Below, in pieces: positions 49,857-63,892 of a DNA stretch of 64,000 nt (position 1 is its first letter; the number at the start of each line of letters is the position of its first letter). The DNA is from Austropuccinia psidii (taxonomy: Eukaryota > Basidiomycota > Pucciniomycetes > Pucciniales > Sphaerophragmiaceae), in contig JALGQZ010000014.1 in the NCBI GenBank assembly GCA_023105745.1, positions 6,354,888 to 6,418,887 on the forward strand, in the 5' to 3' direction. A program made the position numbers and the translations under genes. The notes beneath the pieces are model-generated. The model saw only the letters and a list, made by a program, of their open reading frames with translations. It did no database searches and was not told the DNA's origin.

Positions 49857-52052
49857 ACAAATGTAAGGTTTGTCTATGAAACTCTTGATAATAGTAACAA
49901 TATCAAGAGTACTATGACTGTCCTCAGTAGAAAAATATAATATAATGAAATATTATAACCACAAATTTAAATATAATTATTAAAAATAATTATATAAAAA
50001 AATAATTTAATTATTATTATAATAATATAATAATAAAAAAAAAATATAATAATTATAATAAATTATAATTATTCTATTATTGTTATAGTCACTGACAGTT
50101 ATAACAATAAGAAGTGTAAAGCTCTTAATGAGACTATTACACGTGGAAAATATAAATATTTAACCACTTATAAATAATATAAATATTATTTATAAAAAGA
50201 ATTAAACACACACTGTGCAGAAATAATTCTTTATAGAATAAAATTCTATATAAAAAAAACTATTACTAGATAAAAAAATATATAGAACTTTTAGAGAAAA
50301 CTTACTTATAAGATTTATTTAATACAACAAGTTATAAAACAACAGTTATTATATTAAATAATGATTATAAGTTAAAAACACGCCAAAAATCAATAAAATC
50401 AAAGATAAAACAACTTTTTATACTAAAATTTATGATTAAAGAGTTTTTGAGAGGAATTTGTGGATTTTAAAAGATATTTAAGATGATAATTTTATATAAT
50501 AAAATTTATTATAGATGATTACAACAATAATCTGAATTCTATGACTTCAATTCTTTAATTTAATAAATAAAGAATAAAAATAACTTAAGAATTACTTTTA
50601 ATAATAAGATTTTATATTTAATAAAACTTTACCTGTTTAAATTTCTAATATGATTGGATTGATTATGAATGATGGACAAAAACAGTGATGAAAAGACTCC
50701 TTTTATGTCTACAGAGCAGCTCTCATGATTCATAATGGATGTAGAGGGCGTGCTCAGGTCAAAACTGAAAAACCATGCTTAAAAATTAAGTTCTTAACTT
50801 AAGGCAACTTATTTTTACTTCCAATTTAAAGTTATCAGTGTTATTCTTAACTCCAAGTAACTTTAATCCTCATTTAGTTTAATTATTTTAAGTTTTAATA
50901 TAAAATAAGTTTATTTATATTAAAGTTCATCACATGAACAACATAAAATCAGAGTTTCAAGGAGAAATCTCTTAAACTGAATTTTTAATTAATTTTTAAA
51001 GAAATCATAATTTTCTTTAAGCTTAATTAAAAAAGTAATTTTCCAGGCTAATTACCCAGGAAACCTATTAATAAAAGATACTTAAAATTTAATTTGTATA
51101 TTGATAATATTAAATTCTAAGCTGTGTGAAGCAAATCCATTAAGATTTGGATTTTTAATGAATTTTTGAAGTTATTACTATTTTTCCACGTAAAATAGCA
51201 ATACACACAAAACCTTAAGTTTTGATAAGGTTTTGATGATTGAAACCTTAAAGTTTTAAGCTTATTTAAGCTTTTTAAGCTTGATTAAGCTTTGACAGTT
51301 CTTAAAACCTTGATTCCAAGCCTGCTTATTGGGATTTACCCTCTTGGCAGCTTGAAATTCCTGTCCAATTTAGGATAAAACCAGTTTAAACCTTAAGGTT
51401 GGATCAAAGTCTAATCTTAAAGTTTAAATAAGGTTGAAAATCCTCCAATACAGGTGGACAACCTTAATTGAATCCTTGCAGATCCAAAAAGTTGGGTACC
51501 CCAGCTCTATTTGGTCTTTTTCCTTTGTCCCACCTTTTTGCGTGGATTTTGCCCTTTTATTTATTTAAAGCCATACTATGGCCTTAAACCCTTTTAAATT
51601 GAGCTCACGCAGGATTTACATTCTGTATGGCAAATCCTTAGCCAATTCAGTAAATATACACCACACCTCAATTTTAACTAAAATTTTGGTAAAGTTGCAT
51701 AAACCTTATGTAACTTTAAATTTAAGCTTAATTAAGCTTAAATTTAACAATTTTAAAAAAATGTTAAAAAGTTACATTAGTACTGTGAGATTCTTAAATC
51801 TTCTAATAACACAAGAAATAAGTGTTTTTGGGTATAACACCCTATGGGTGTACCCTAGGTTATTTTTGGTGTAGAATCCAAAAATGACATAATAATTATA
51901 ACTTTGTTTATCCAAAAAAAAGTTATACTTATTTTTTATCATTTTTTATTTTAAATTCAACTAAAAAGTCTGTTTAAGACAAATTTAATTGTTTATAAAA
52001 TCATTTGTGGCCTTATGGGTATGTTAAACATACCTCACAGGCTCACAACAAA
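49857..52052 (-). mobile_element. Solo LTR of chromovirus family A with target duplication
   Basis: One LTR (49862-52047, 2186 bp) from TGTAAGG to GGCTCACA, flanked by the perfect 5-bp duplication ACAAA at 49857-49861 and 52048-52052. No internal sequence is attached, so the element was lost by recombination between its LTRs. It is very similar to the LTR at 55097-57290, closer than to those of copy 1, so it probably belongs to the younger wave. This copy fixes the true LTR ends, which are ambiguous in copy 1. Confidence 0.93.
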
Positions 52053-55000
52053 TCTCTTCCCCTAAAATATCTAGTCTTAGCAATAGCTGAGTGTGAGAAA
52101 CTAGAGTGGCTTTAGTGATGAAAAAGTGTAGGGTGAATATTTTTCATCCTATTTTTACAACATTATTTAGCCCATAGTTCAGTTAGCTATTTAATTCCCA
52201 GAAAACTGATTGAAAAGTAAAATAAATAACTCAAACAATGTTTATCTTCAAAACAATGAATATTTAGATGAAGATATTCTTCTTCTCTCTTGCTTATTTA
52301 TAGATTTTGTTTCTCTTTTCTTGCTATGGAAAATAGTTTTTTTTGAAAGTCTTTGATCAAAATAGAAAAAATTAAATGAATTTTATTGACAAATGAACTA
52401 AACAGAGTCATTCAATAATTCTACCCTCCTTCTCTAATTTTTTTATCTCATTTTGATTTATTTCATCATTTTCTTATTAAATTTAGTTTGATTAATTTCA
52501 TTATCTATATTATCTTTTCATTTCTATTTCCAAAATAAAATAATTTTTATTAATTAAGTATCTGGTTTTTTTAAAAAAATGATAAATTTCAATATCACAT
52601 TAATCACTTTATTTTTTATTCATATAACCAGGACACTTCTCATGTAATTTGCTGGCTAGTGATGGAACATAACACATGTTTTTCTTGGGAGAACAAAATA
52701 ATATTGCTCATTCATTCAAAATATCACTGATATATCCTAGTAAAAGTACTATAATACCCCAAATATATTGCTAGGATCTCCTCATGATATCACTAGGATA
52801 TCACTAAAAAGTGAGCATGATCTCACTGAGAAATTCACAAAATTTCAAGAGGGAATTCTCATAATTTCAAAAGTAAATTTCTATTTATGATTCTTCTTAT
52901 AGTAAAATGCTAAAAGTAGGATACTTCAATAAATATCAGCAGGATTATTTGTAACTTATATGCTCAGTAGGTGTGTAATATCCTGAGTGACATATATAGA
53001 GAAGTTATGGAAAATTACAAATCTCTCTTCATAGTATCTGAGTTCTCCTGACTCCATCCCCTGACCATTTTTTTAATATTTTTTATTTAACTAAAGGTTT
53101 AATAAGGGATAGGATTTATTTTCATATCCTAAAGCAAAGAATGTGACATTATTTACTTTAATTGGAAATCTCTCAGCTTCCATCAGTATTTTTTATATGA
53201 AGAAAGCTTCCAGAAGTTCAAAATATTCAAGTTCAGTTTGATTAATTCATTAACTGATAGATTATGTTTAATCTTGAAAAAAAATGATTGAAATGTTGAT
53301 TTAAGCCCCAATTAAAGCAATTTTGGTTCCTTTTAATATTCAATTTCTCTTATCAATACATATATTCCAATAATTCTTTGTCTAAAACAATATTTCTGTC
53401 CCTTAAAGTTCCTCAATAGATTAAATACTTTCAATTGATAGAGGATTTTTCCATAATCTGTGACATTAACCTATTCTCATTAGCTTCTTATGACTTGAAA
53501 TTCTGTAATATGGCTTTCAAAACGTTTCTTATAAATTCTCTGAGTCCATATCAATAAAATATTGAACCTTAATATTCCAATATGAGTTTTTTAAAACTTA
53601 TTTTTGAAAGAAATTGCATTTTAAAGCCTTTATTTGTATCTCTTTCCAATTTAAATCAGTTTTTTGTCACTCTTAATTCCTTTTTTTACTGATAGAGCCA
53701 TTAGAAAGTTATTTTTCTAGTTAATAAACAATTTCAAACCTCAGAGAAAGCCCATTTTTCCTCTTTTTTGGAGGGTTTACTACTGATTTCTCTTGGGTGA
53801 TGTATTCTAAGATCTCAAAGGAACTAACTTAGAAGTACCAATAAAAAACATAAATAATGGGAATTACTTTCAGGTTCCACCCATTTTATCAATTTTCTTA
53901 TGACTGAAGGCCCCTCATAGTTCCTCTATAGTTTTGTTCCATATAATTTGGCAAGCACCCCTACCATCCATAGTCAATTCAAGTGTACCAGCACAGTTTT
54001 GTGGGGAAAAAAACCAGTTTCTTGTTTTTCTACTTCTATCACCAACTTTTATTGGGGTTTTAATTCATAGAAACCCCTAAGAGTAACATTTACGGTACTA
54101 CTAATCAGCAATAATAAGAAATTTCGCACCAAATCCTCCATAGGATGATTTGAAAGACTTGTATTGAAGACAAAAGGGCAATTTTTGGAATTATTTTTAG
54201 ATTTCACCCATTTAATCCAGTGCTTTATTGATTCAAAGTCCTAATTTTTTGCTTTTAGGATTTTCAAAAATCCTTGGCAAAAAGGATTAGAATTTATATC
54301 CAGTTTAACCTGTTGGGGGCTCTTTCACAAAGAAACTGTTTTTTTGCTGTTTTCTGCCATTTCCACCCATTCTCCTAGTGGCAGAAAGTAGGCCTTTGTG
54401 AAAAGTTGAAATGGCTATAAATGATTTTGAAAAACCTGATTAAAGGTATCCTATTCTCTTTTAGTATTTAATTTTTGAATTAAATTGAAAAAGAATGAAA
54501 AACAATTCCCCAAAATCACAATTCTTGATGGCAAAAAATGCCTTCAAGGCACAATATCGCAAATTCATGTTTCAAATTCTTACTTTAAGCTCTTTATTAT
54601 CTCTTAATCCTAGTTTCAATAAATTTTAGATTCCTCACCCCAACAAATACCAGTTTTAATTCCATAAAAACATCAATATGCGCTTTTTTGCTAAAAAAAT
54701 AGCCCCTGGAGGCTTAGATTGGCTATGAACCATAGATTTGTTTACCAAACATTTTCCTAAAATCTCTCTAGATATATTATACACCTTTCCCAGTATTGAA
54801 GAATGAAATAAACTGGAAATAATGTCCAAAAATATGCACTTCTAACTGTAAGAAAGCGCTTAAGGTATTCATATGGAAAATTTATTCTTTCATTTCCTAC
54901 TATCAGTTATCAATTGTACTTGAATATTTTTTTGGAATTTATCTGTGAGCCATAACCTCATACAAAATGGGGATCATCCACCAAAAAAGGAAAAGAATGG

Positions 55001-55096
55001 TCTTTTTGCTACATTAGCAGTTGAAATAGAAATACATTTCAGGTTATCTTTCAAAATTTATTGAATATAAATATTATTAGAATATGTTACCACTTT
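52053..55096. other. AT-rich intergenic region
   Basis: Three kilobases without recognisable genes. A fold-back around 54305-54405 has the arms TTTCACAAAG and CTTTGTGAAA about 70 bp apart. Nothing else could be assigned. Confidence 0.5.
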
Positions 55097-57290
55097 TGTA
55101 AGGTTTGTCTATGAAACTCTTGATAATAGTAGCAAATATCAAGAGTACTATGACTGTCCTCAGTAGAAATATATAATATAACAAAATATTATAACCACAA
55201 ATTTAAATATAATTATTAAAAATAACTATATATGAAAAATAAATTTAATTATTATTATAAAAATATAATAATAATAAAAATAATAATAATTATAATAAAC
55301 TATAATTATTCTATTATTGTTATAGTCACTGACTGTTATAAAAATAAGAAGTGTAAAGCTCTTAATGAGACAATTACACGTGGAAAATATGAATGTTAAC
55401 CACTTATAAATGATATAAATATTATTCATAAAAGAATTAAGACACACACTTTGCAGAAATAATTCTTATAGAATGAAATTCTATATAAAAAAACTAATAC
55501 TATATAAAAAAATATAGAACTTTAGAGAAAACTCACTTATAATATTTACTTAATACAACAAGTCAAACAACAACAGTTATTATATTAAATAATAATTATA
55601 AGTTATAAACACAACAAAAATCAATATTTTTAAGGATTCAACAACTTTTTATAATAAAATTTATGATTAAAGAGTTTTTAATAGGAATTTGTGGATTTTT
55701 TAAAAGATATTTAAGATGATTAATTTGATATAATAAAGTATATTATTGGTGATTACAACAATAATCTAAATTCTATGATTTCAATTCTTTAATTTGAATT
55801 AATAAAGAATAAAATAACTTAAGAGTTACTTTAATAATAAGATTTTATATTTAATAAAACTTTACCTGTTTAAATTTCTAATATGATTGGATTAATAATG
55901 AATGATGGATAAAAAAAGTGATGAAAAGACTCTTTTTATGCCTTCAGAGAAGCTCTCATGATTCATAATGGATATAGAGGGTGTTCTCAGGTCAAAACTG
56001 AAAAGCCATGCTTAAAATTAAAGTTCTTAACTTAAGGTAACTTAATTTGAAATCCAATTTAAAGTTATCAGTGCTATTCTTAACTCCATGTAACTTTAAT
56101 CCTCATTTAAGCTAATTATTTTAAGTTTTTAACATAAATAAACTTATTTATATTGAATTTCATGACATGAACAACTTAAAAATAGAGTTTCAAGCAGTAA
56201 TCTCTTAAAATCAATTTTTAATTAATTTTTAAAGAAACTATAATTTTCTTTGAGTTTTAATTAAAAGAGTAAATTTCCAGGCTAATTACCCAGAAAATTT
56301 ATTTATAGAAGATACCTAAAATTTAATTTATATGTAGATAATATTAAATTGTAAGCTATGTGAAATTTTCAAGCAAATCAATTAAGAATTGTATTTTTAA
56401 TGAATTTTTTGAAGTTATTGCTAATTTTCCACGTAAAATAGCAATACACACCAAAACTTAACTTTTGATAAGGTTTTAATGCTTGTAACCTTAAAGTTTT
56501 AAGCTTATTTAAGTTTTTTAAGCTTAATTAAGCTTTTACAGTTCTTAAAACCTTAAATTCAAGCCTGCATATTGGGATTAACCCTTTGGCAGCTTGAAAT
56601 TCCTGTCTAAATTGGGATAAAACCAGCTTAAACTTTAATGTTGGATCAAAGTCTAATCTTAAAGTTTAAATAAGGTTTAAAATCTTCAAATACAGGTGGA
56701 CAACCTTAATTGAATCCTTGCAGATCCAAAAAGTTGGGTACCCCAGCTCTATTTGGTCTTTTTCCTTTGTCCCACCTTTTTGCGTGGATTTTGCCCTTTT
56801 ATTTATTTAAAGCCATACTATGACCTTAAACCCTTTTAAATTAAGCTCACACAGGATTTACATTCTGTATGGCAAATCCTTAACCAATTCAGTAAATATA
56901 CACCACACCTCAATTTTAACTAAAATTTTGGTAAGTTTGCATAAACCTTATGCAACTTTAAATTTAAGCTTATTTAAGCTTATATTCAACAATTTTAAAA
57001 AAATGTTAAAAAAGTTACATTAGTACTGTGAGATTCTTAAATCTTCTAATAACATAAGAAATAAGTGTTTTTGGGTATAACACCTTATGGATGTACCCTA
57101 GGTTATTTTTGGTGTAGAATCTAAAAATGACATAATATTTATAACTTTGTTTATCAAAAAAAAAGTTATACTTATTTTTTGTTATTTTTTATTTTAAATT
57201 CAATTACAAAGTCTATTGAAGACAAATTTAAATGTGTATAAAGTTATTTGTGGCCTTATGGGTATGTTGTTCATACTTCACAGGCTCACA
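55097..57290 (-). repeat. 3' LTR of chromovirus copy 2
   Basis: A 2194-bp LTR from TGTAAGG to GGCTCACA. The polypurine tract GGTGGTAGGGAA (minus strand, 57291-57302) adjoins it. A 67-98 codon plus-strand frame over the terminal third is shared with the solo LTR (51578-51874) but is broken in copy 1 and runs antisense to the element. Confidence 0.93.
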
Positions 57291-57469
57291 TTCCCTACCA
57301 CCAAAAAAAATCGTACACAATTTTTCTTTTGTAGTTAACCCCCAAGTTATTTGGGGGGGGTATAATCCACTGTCCAACCTCTCTACTTATACTTTTCTAA
57401 GTATGTAAAGCACACAATTCAAACTTTTAATTGAGAAATTGGTCATCTCTCATGTCTGAATCTTCTGAG

Positions 57470-60400
57470 AAACCTTTGAGAATCAGGTATTTTGCTTTCT
57501 ACAATTCATTCATCTTCATGTTGTGGATTTCTATACCTGACTAAGTATTCTCTTTCTTTTTTTCCCCTAATTCTTCTTTCTTCTAAGACTTTCAGTACCT
57601 TCTTATCCTCACTTTGATCTAGTGGGGGTACTTCTAAGGGTGTTTCATTTCTCAAAGGAAATAATTCCTTATCACTTGAAGTGTAATGCCTTACTAGACT
57701 GACAGGGAAAGTTGGATGTTTTTTTCCAGCTCTCCTGACAGTTCTACTTGTAATTCATTTGTCCCATGAAGGGCTTTAATAATAAATGGTCCTGCAAAGA
57801 AATCTTTCAATTTCTTTGGGCCTTGAGTGTTATTAAAGTTCAAGGTTGAAACTAGTATCAAGTCCCCTACTTTGAATTCTGGGGTCTTATGACTTTTATC
57901 CCATTTCTGTTTAGCATATTTAAAGGCATCATTCATTCTTTGATTTGCATGATGTCTCACTTTATCAAGCAATAACTTAAATCTTGAAGCAGTTGGATGA
58001 ATATCAACCAGATCTTTTTTCAAAGTATCAATTTGAAGTTTGGGGTTCCATCCTTTTTCCAACATTGCAGGAGTTTTGCCTGTTGAAGCATGGATGGAGG
58101 TCTTGTAGGCTAATTCCAATGCTGGTATAAGCGTACACCAATCATGGGTAAAGCCATCAGAATCTTTAAACTCCAGGCCATAAGCACAAAGTCTTCTGAT
58201 CATGTCCTCAAGGGTTTGAATCATTCTTTCTGCCAGCCCATCTGTTTGTGGATGGTAGGCTGTTTAGAATGATAGTCTTGTACCCAAAAGCTTATGTAAA
58301 TTAGTCCATAAGGCTGATGTAAATTTTGGGTCTCTGTCACTAATGATGTTCTTAAAGAGACCAGTATGGGATATTACTCTATTCCAGATCAAAAGAGCTG
58401 TATCCATAGCTGTGTCATCTTTGTGACATGGTAAAAAGATTGGTGTTTTGCTATATCTGTCCACAATAACAAGACATGCATTGTAGCTTTTATCACCTCC
58501 AGGTGGTAAGGCAGTTACCCAATCCATGTGAACCACTTCCCATGGGGTACTTGGCCCTTGAATATGGATCATTAAACCAAATCTTTTACCAGTAGCTTTA
58601 TTGGCTTTCTGGAATCTATCACAGCTGTGGCAGTATTCAATGACATCTTTTCTCCAAGATGGCCACCAGGCACATGTTTTAATCCTTTCCATAGTTCTGT
58701 CTTCAGACAGATGTCCAGAATATATGTTATCATGGCATTCTAGTAGTATGGTGTTAAATAACATTCTACTACATATGACCATGACACATGTGTGTTTAGA
58801 TCTATGATATAGTATACCATCAAACAAATGGAATCTTCCATTATCATAAGATGTTTTCCAAACATTATCCAGAGAATTAGCCAAAGCTACATCTTTGCAA
58901 TCTTTGTCAAGTAGAGAAGTAAGAATATGAAAATTCTTATCTTGCTTATAGCTTTCTCTAACTTCTTCCAAGAATTCTGTTCCAACATCTGTGATATTAA
59001 TTCCTTCAATTGGAATTTGAGGTTCTGCACTTGTAGGAACATAGGCAGGGTTATCAGGTGTATTTGGTAATGCCAATATACTTAAGCCATCATCATTCTT
59101 ATGAATATTTCCAGCTTTATGTACTATGGTCATATTGCCTCTATACTCCTGTATAGCAATCTGCCATCTTAACATGTGTCTGTTTGGAGTTTTCATGTTA
59201 AGAAGTGAGTTTACTGCATTACAATCAGTACTTACTTCAAACACACTACCATCAAGATAGTAATGAAGTTTTTCCAAATCCCAAACAAGGCAAAGGCACT
59301 CCATTTGGCTAGCTCCATATCTTGCCTCAGTAGGTTTAATTTGTCTTGAAATAAAACAAATTGTACCCTCATAAGGTTTGTCATTGACAATTTGAACTTT
59401 ATGAAGAGCAGCTGCTAAACCTTCACCACATGCATCAATATACAGCTTGAAAGGAAGCTTCCAGTCTGGCATCAATAATAATGGTGCATTGGTTAAGGCA
59501 TACTTGATTTTATCATATGCTTGAATCCTCTCCTGTGTCATTTTAAAAACAGTTTGCTGATCACAAATTCTGTATAATGATCTGCCATGGATTGCAAAAT
59601 CTTTAAGGTGTTCCCTGTAATAGCTGGCAAACCCCAAAAAAGACATCATTTCTTTTTTGTTCTGGGGCATTTTTTTCAGTAAAACTGCAGCCACTTTGTT
59701 TTTGTCAACACCAAGGCTCAGTCCTGAGCCTACATGTCCTAGAGCTTTTAACTCATAAAGCCCAAAATTACATTTCTTCAGAGATATTTTCATGTTCACT
59801 TGAAGAATTTTCTTAAGTACTAATTAAAGTCTCTCTAAATGTAATTGCCAGGTTTCTGAACAAATGATAATGTCAACAATATAAATGATTAACCATCCTT
59901 CTGACAATTCATGTGGGAAGATGGTATTCATCATTCTCTGATAATGAGAGGGTGCATTTTTAATACCAAAAGGCATTCTCAAATACTCATAGATCCCACA
60001 ATGAGCAATTATTCTCAATAATTTCCTAGCATGAGGTGTCAAAACATTCTGATGAAAGCCTTTCAGAGAATCCATGGAAGTAATGAATCTTGCTTTGGAT
60101 AATTGAGTCAAAGTCTCATGAATTCTAGGGATTGGATACCTGTCTGGAATAGTATAGGTATTCAGTGCTCTAAAATCACCAACCATCCTTGACTTATCAT
60201 TATGCCAAGTAATGATTACTGGAGTTGTGACTTCTACCTCCTCATTGTGTCCAACGTTTCTAAAAACTCCCAGTTTCATTAGTTCATTAATATGAGTTTC
60301 TAATGCTTCTCTAGCCCTAGGGCTGGCTGGGTAAGCTGGTCTTCTTAATAGTGGCGGATAAGGCCTTTCCACATTAAGCATAATGTCCACTTCATGGCCT

Positions 60401-61215
60401 TTTATAGCCCCAAGCGGTTCATCATCTGAAGCAGAGGCTTCTCTGTATTGAAATAAAATTTCAATCAGCTCTTCCTTCATTTCCAGTGTTAATTCAGGAC
60501 TAATTTGTGCTTCAATCAATTGACTTGACACAAATTTTTTGTTATTAACATTTTTTACTTGTTTAATGACATTAATTTCTCTTTTTTCTAGAGGAAAAGC
60601 AAATTTTTGTCTTTTATTTTCCCCTATAGTGAAATACCTGTCTTTATGATTATTAATATCAATACCATGAATATTGAGATAATCATTCCCAAGTATAAAG
60701 TGTTGTGAAGTACAATTATTCATGACAACAATTTCAACTTTCAATCTTATACTTCCTGCAGGATGAGGAAATATTATTGCTGCTTCAGATATACCCAAGG
60801 GGTGCATATTTTGGCTAGCACTGCTGAATGTTATACCTTCAATTGGCATTAATTTGTCTTGCCAATTGGTATAAACCTTGTCAGGATAATCTTTTCCAAA
60901 ACAAGTACAAAAGGCACCTGAGTCAAGGTGTATCTTGGCTTCTGTGTTTTTTATCACAATATTAGTGATGCAAGATGAACCAGCTGTATAACCTTTACCT
61001 CTGGCAGGTTTGGGTTTCTGCATTTTAGCATCTTGCACATGTATGAGAGTCATACATTCATCACTATACTGTGGTAAATTAGTGTGTACCTCAGTGACTT
61101 CAAAAGAAACATTAATGTTTTCTATACTAAGCTCCTCTGGTACTTCTTCTTCTTCTGAAGGCTCAGAGTCACTTTCATGTGAAGATACATCAGTTGCTTC
61201 TTTTGTGTCTTCCAC
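57470..61215 (-). pseudogene. Pol polyprotein of copy 2 (protease-RT-RNase H-integrase-chromodomain)
   Basis: The protease has an intact IHLDSGAFCTC active site. The RT finger and palm are present (YPPLLRRPAYPASPRARE, DKSRMVGDFRALNTYTIPD, MPFGIKNAPSHYQRMMN). The catalytic YIDD is YIVD at about 59875, so the first Asp is lost. A TAA near 59822 separates this from [20 protein letters not shown] and RNase H ([36 protein letters not shown]). Integrase has [10 protein letters not shown], a CxxC spacing altered to CDRF, and acids in [17 protein letters not shown] and QTDGLAER. A TAA at 58261-58263 splits HPQTDG from what precedes it. A one-base excess in the T-run near 57725 shifts the frame before the chromodomain (EDKKVLKVLEERR, YLVRYRNPQHEDE at about 57530-57620), where a TGA replaces the Trp codon. 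Confidence 0.93.
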
Positions 61216-63336
61216 TTTTTCAGCATTTATCTCATTGATTCTTGTCTTTTTTGGGCAAGTGTTTTATAAATGAGATGTGCTTCCACATTTGTGACATTTC
61301 AAAGGAAGTCTGTCTTGTGGCTTATTTGGCTTTGAAATTGGTTTCCCATTAGTCTTATTGTCTATTGGGGATTTGGACCAATTTCTTCCAATTTTTTTCC
61401 TAGTAGTGATGTCCTCCATAGCATTGATATAATCTTCTTTAGAGCAAGGCTCAATAAATCTGCTTCTTATAGCATGCTCAAGGTCACCACCACACTTTCT
61501 TAATATCCTTTTATGTACCATTGTTTCAGACATATCAGGATGAAGGGCAGTTAATCTGTCCTTCTGTTTAAGAAACCAAGACAAGGGCCTGTCCCTCTCA
61601 ATATTAAAAATGGCTTCTTCAAAAGAATTTTCCATTCTAAATCTCCAGGAATCATTTGCCCATTTGGAAATAATTTGTTATTTCCACCAAGGCCAAGAAT
61701 TTTTACCATGGTCTTGTCTCATTTTGTAATACCATTTCTTTGCTGATCTGGTAAATAATGAGTGTAATCTGGCACTTATGTATTCATCTGGTATGTTAAA
61801 GTCTTCCTTGAACATATCAATTGTTTTCATAAATTCCATATGATTATATTCTCCTTCACCATTGAAGGTTGGCCATTCCTCTAATGTTGGAATGTCTTTG
61901 AAATTGCAAGCAGTTTCCACCTCATTACTTGAAATGGTATGATGTAAATCATTAAGCACATTTCTGTCAAGAATTGGTGTGGATCGCCTTGGCAATTCAT
62001 TTTTCAGTGATATATTATTAATACTTGATTGAATGTCTTCTTTCAATTCAAGTCTTTCTTTATCAATTTTTTCCAATTGTTCTTGAAAAAGAGCGGCATT
62101 GTTACCAGTTAAATTTTCCAAGTTTTGAACGTGTAATTTCAATTCTTTTAACTGTCCAGTTATGGAAGAAATTGAATTGTCATCTGGTTGGTTGAGCAAA
62201 GTAACTTTAGACTCAATTCTTGCACAAATTTGCATCAAAGACACAATATTGTCTTTATTAACATTTTCAAGGCCAATAATGGTTTTTTGTTGGTCTTTTA
62301 CTTGTAATATCTCATTACCCAGCTTTTGTTGGATATACTCAAATGATTTAAGCTTTGTCATAATTTCTTTATTAGAAGATTCAAATTTAGTTACAAGCTT
62401 AAAAAAATCTATTTCTTTGGGAAAGATTGGCTCAATCTTTCCTCCTCCTTGTTTTTGAATTCCATCAGAGTTCTTGCCATGTTGAGCACATTGTCCATGG
62501 CTGTCTTTTCTTTCTTTGGGATTCTGTAATTCTGCGGGTAAGGCTTGTTCCATTTGGGCTTTGCCTTTCCCTTTGCCTTTTGCTTGCCCTTCTGATTGGT
62601 CTTTGGGGCTTGCTTGGCACTTGTTGAGGCGGATTTTTGCTGGTGAATGCTTGGGGAGCTTCCACTTGGCTGTTTTCCTTGCCTTGGGCCAACTTCTTCT
62701 TCTGATCCTCTGATAACATGTGTTGGTTTTTCAACCAAGCCTTCATCTGTTGGACTTGTCCTTTGCAAGACATTGGTGTCCAACCCTTCAGAAGTTCTTC
62801 TGTCCTTTCTGGCCCCATGAACTTCTTCACTTGAAGATAAGAGTTCATGGTGCCTATCCAAAGACTTGGGAGAAGTTCCCACTCTTGCTGTTTGGCAGCC
62901 ATAAACCAGTTCTTGTACTGAGACTGGTAAATCTCCACTGCTGCCTGTTGGAAATGATTCAGGTCTAACAGCAATAGCAGTTATGTCAGCTTCTGGACTC
63001 TCAATAAGAGGTTCAAAGGTGCTGGCTAACCTCTGGGAACTGGTGGAAGTTCTGGCATCCTCCATTTGTGCCTCTCCTCTGGGCTGACAATCTTGTCTTT
63101 TTGATTTGTGACTGGAATGTCCTGGTCTAGATCCATTTGATTGGATGAAGTAATTACTTCCACTTCTAGTAGGAGTCATTGTACGTCAATTTTAAGAAAA
63201 AATAGACTAATAATGGATTGAATTTGCCTGCTGGACCTTTGAAGGGTTCTTTGGCTATTAATCCCCTTGGTGCTGGGCTAGTCTGAATTTCAATACTGGA
63301 CTCTGAGGCTTCAGAGTCTAAAGAGCTGTCTCTCAT
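61216..63336 (-). pseudogene. Gag of copy 2 with leader segment
   Basis: The leader begins MRDSSLDSEASESS at 63336 and runs to PFKGPAG, then continues, after a GTAAA donor-like or frameshift junction near 63220, at MTPTRSGSNYFIQ (63179). The Ser/Lys-rich N-terminus changes frame near 62565, where the preferred frame resumes at QMEQALPAELQNP. A helical segment with LEQLEKIDKERLELKE-like heptads (about 62080) precedes the capsid-like core EEWPTFNGEGEYNHMEF to KKWYYKMRQDHGKNSWPWWK. A TAA near 61675 interrupts it, where copy 1 has Glu. The zinc knuckle CHKCGSTSHL-x2-C is at about 61257-61300, with a TAA just after the His. Gag packages element RNA into particles; this one is not continuous. Confidence 0.9.
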
Positions 63337-63384
63337 TGATGACACTAGAGAAAAAATAAAAATATAAGTTATTTTATCAAACAA

Positions 63385-63892
63385 TAAAAATAACTTATAA
63401 GTTCAACTTATTGAATAAAGTTGTTTTAATGTAATTTATGGCAAATTATGTCAAAAATAAAGAAAAAATGTCTAAGATAAAAGAAAAAATATTTTTAGTA
63501 AAGATTTTTAATTTTTTAATTTTTTATTTGATTTTTTATTTTCTTTAAAGAAATAATAATTATGCAATTAACAAGTTTATTAATCAAAATTGTATTATTA
63601 TTCACTTTATACTAGAATAACTCAAATAATAAATTTCAAGTCTGTGATGTAAAAAAGCCACTAGTTAGACAAAAGAAATTTATTCCAAGTCACTCAATAG
63701 TATATTGTTTCAAACAATATTTCTAGGGAAAAAAACTTGATTAATATTATAAAGATTATTTATAAGTGATAAGTCCCAAAAAAGCCAATATTAAGATAAA
63801 TATGGCAATTTTACGTCAAAAAACAGTAAAATAAGGTCTAGAATATGATTTATGTCCCAAAAATTGGTTAAAATCATGGACAGGCCCCCAAA
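63385..63892 (-). other. 5' leader and presumed primer-binding site of copy 2
   Basis: About 500 bp of non-coding leader between the 5' LTR and the first Gag Met, matched by 11661-12213 in copy 1. The bases next to the LTR read TTTGGGGGCCTGTCCATG on the minus strand. The corresponding tRNA was not identified. Confidence 0.6.

Noticed and set aside
54300..54410. Fold-back sequence as a terminator or MITE
   Set aside because: The 10-bp arms with a ~70-bp loop are weak and no second copy was noticed.
51578..57023. Protein-coding gene shared by the LTRs at 51578-51874 and 56820-57023
   Set aside because: The frame runs antisense to the element, is broken in the copy 1 LTRs and exists only because the LTRs are near-identical.
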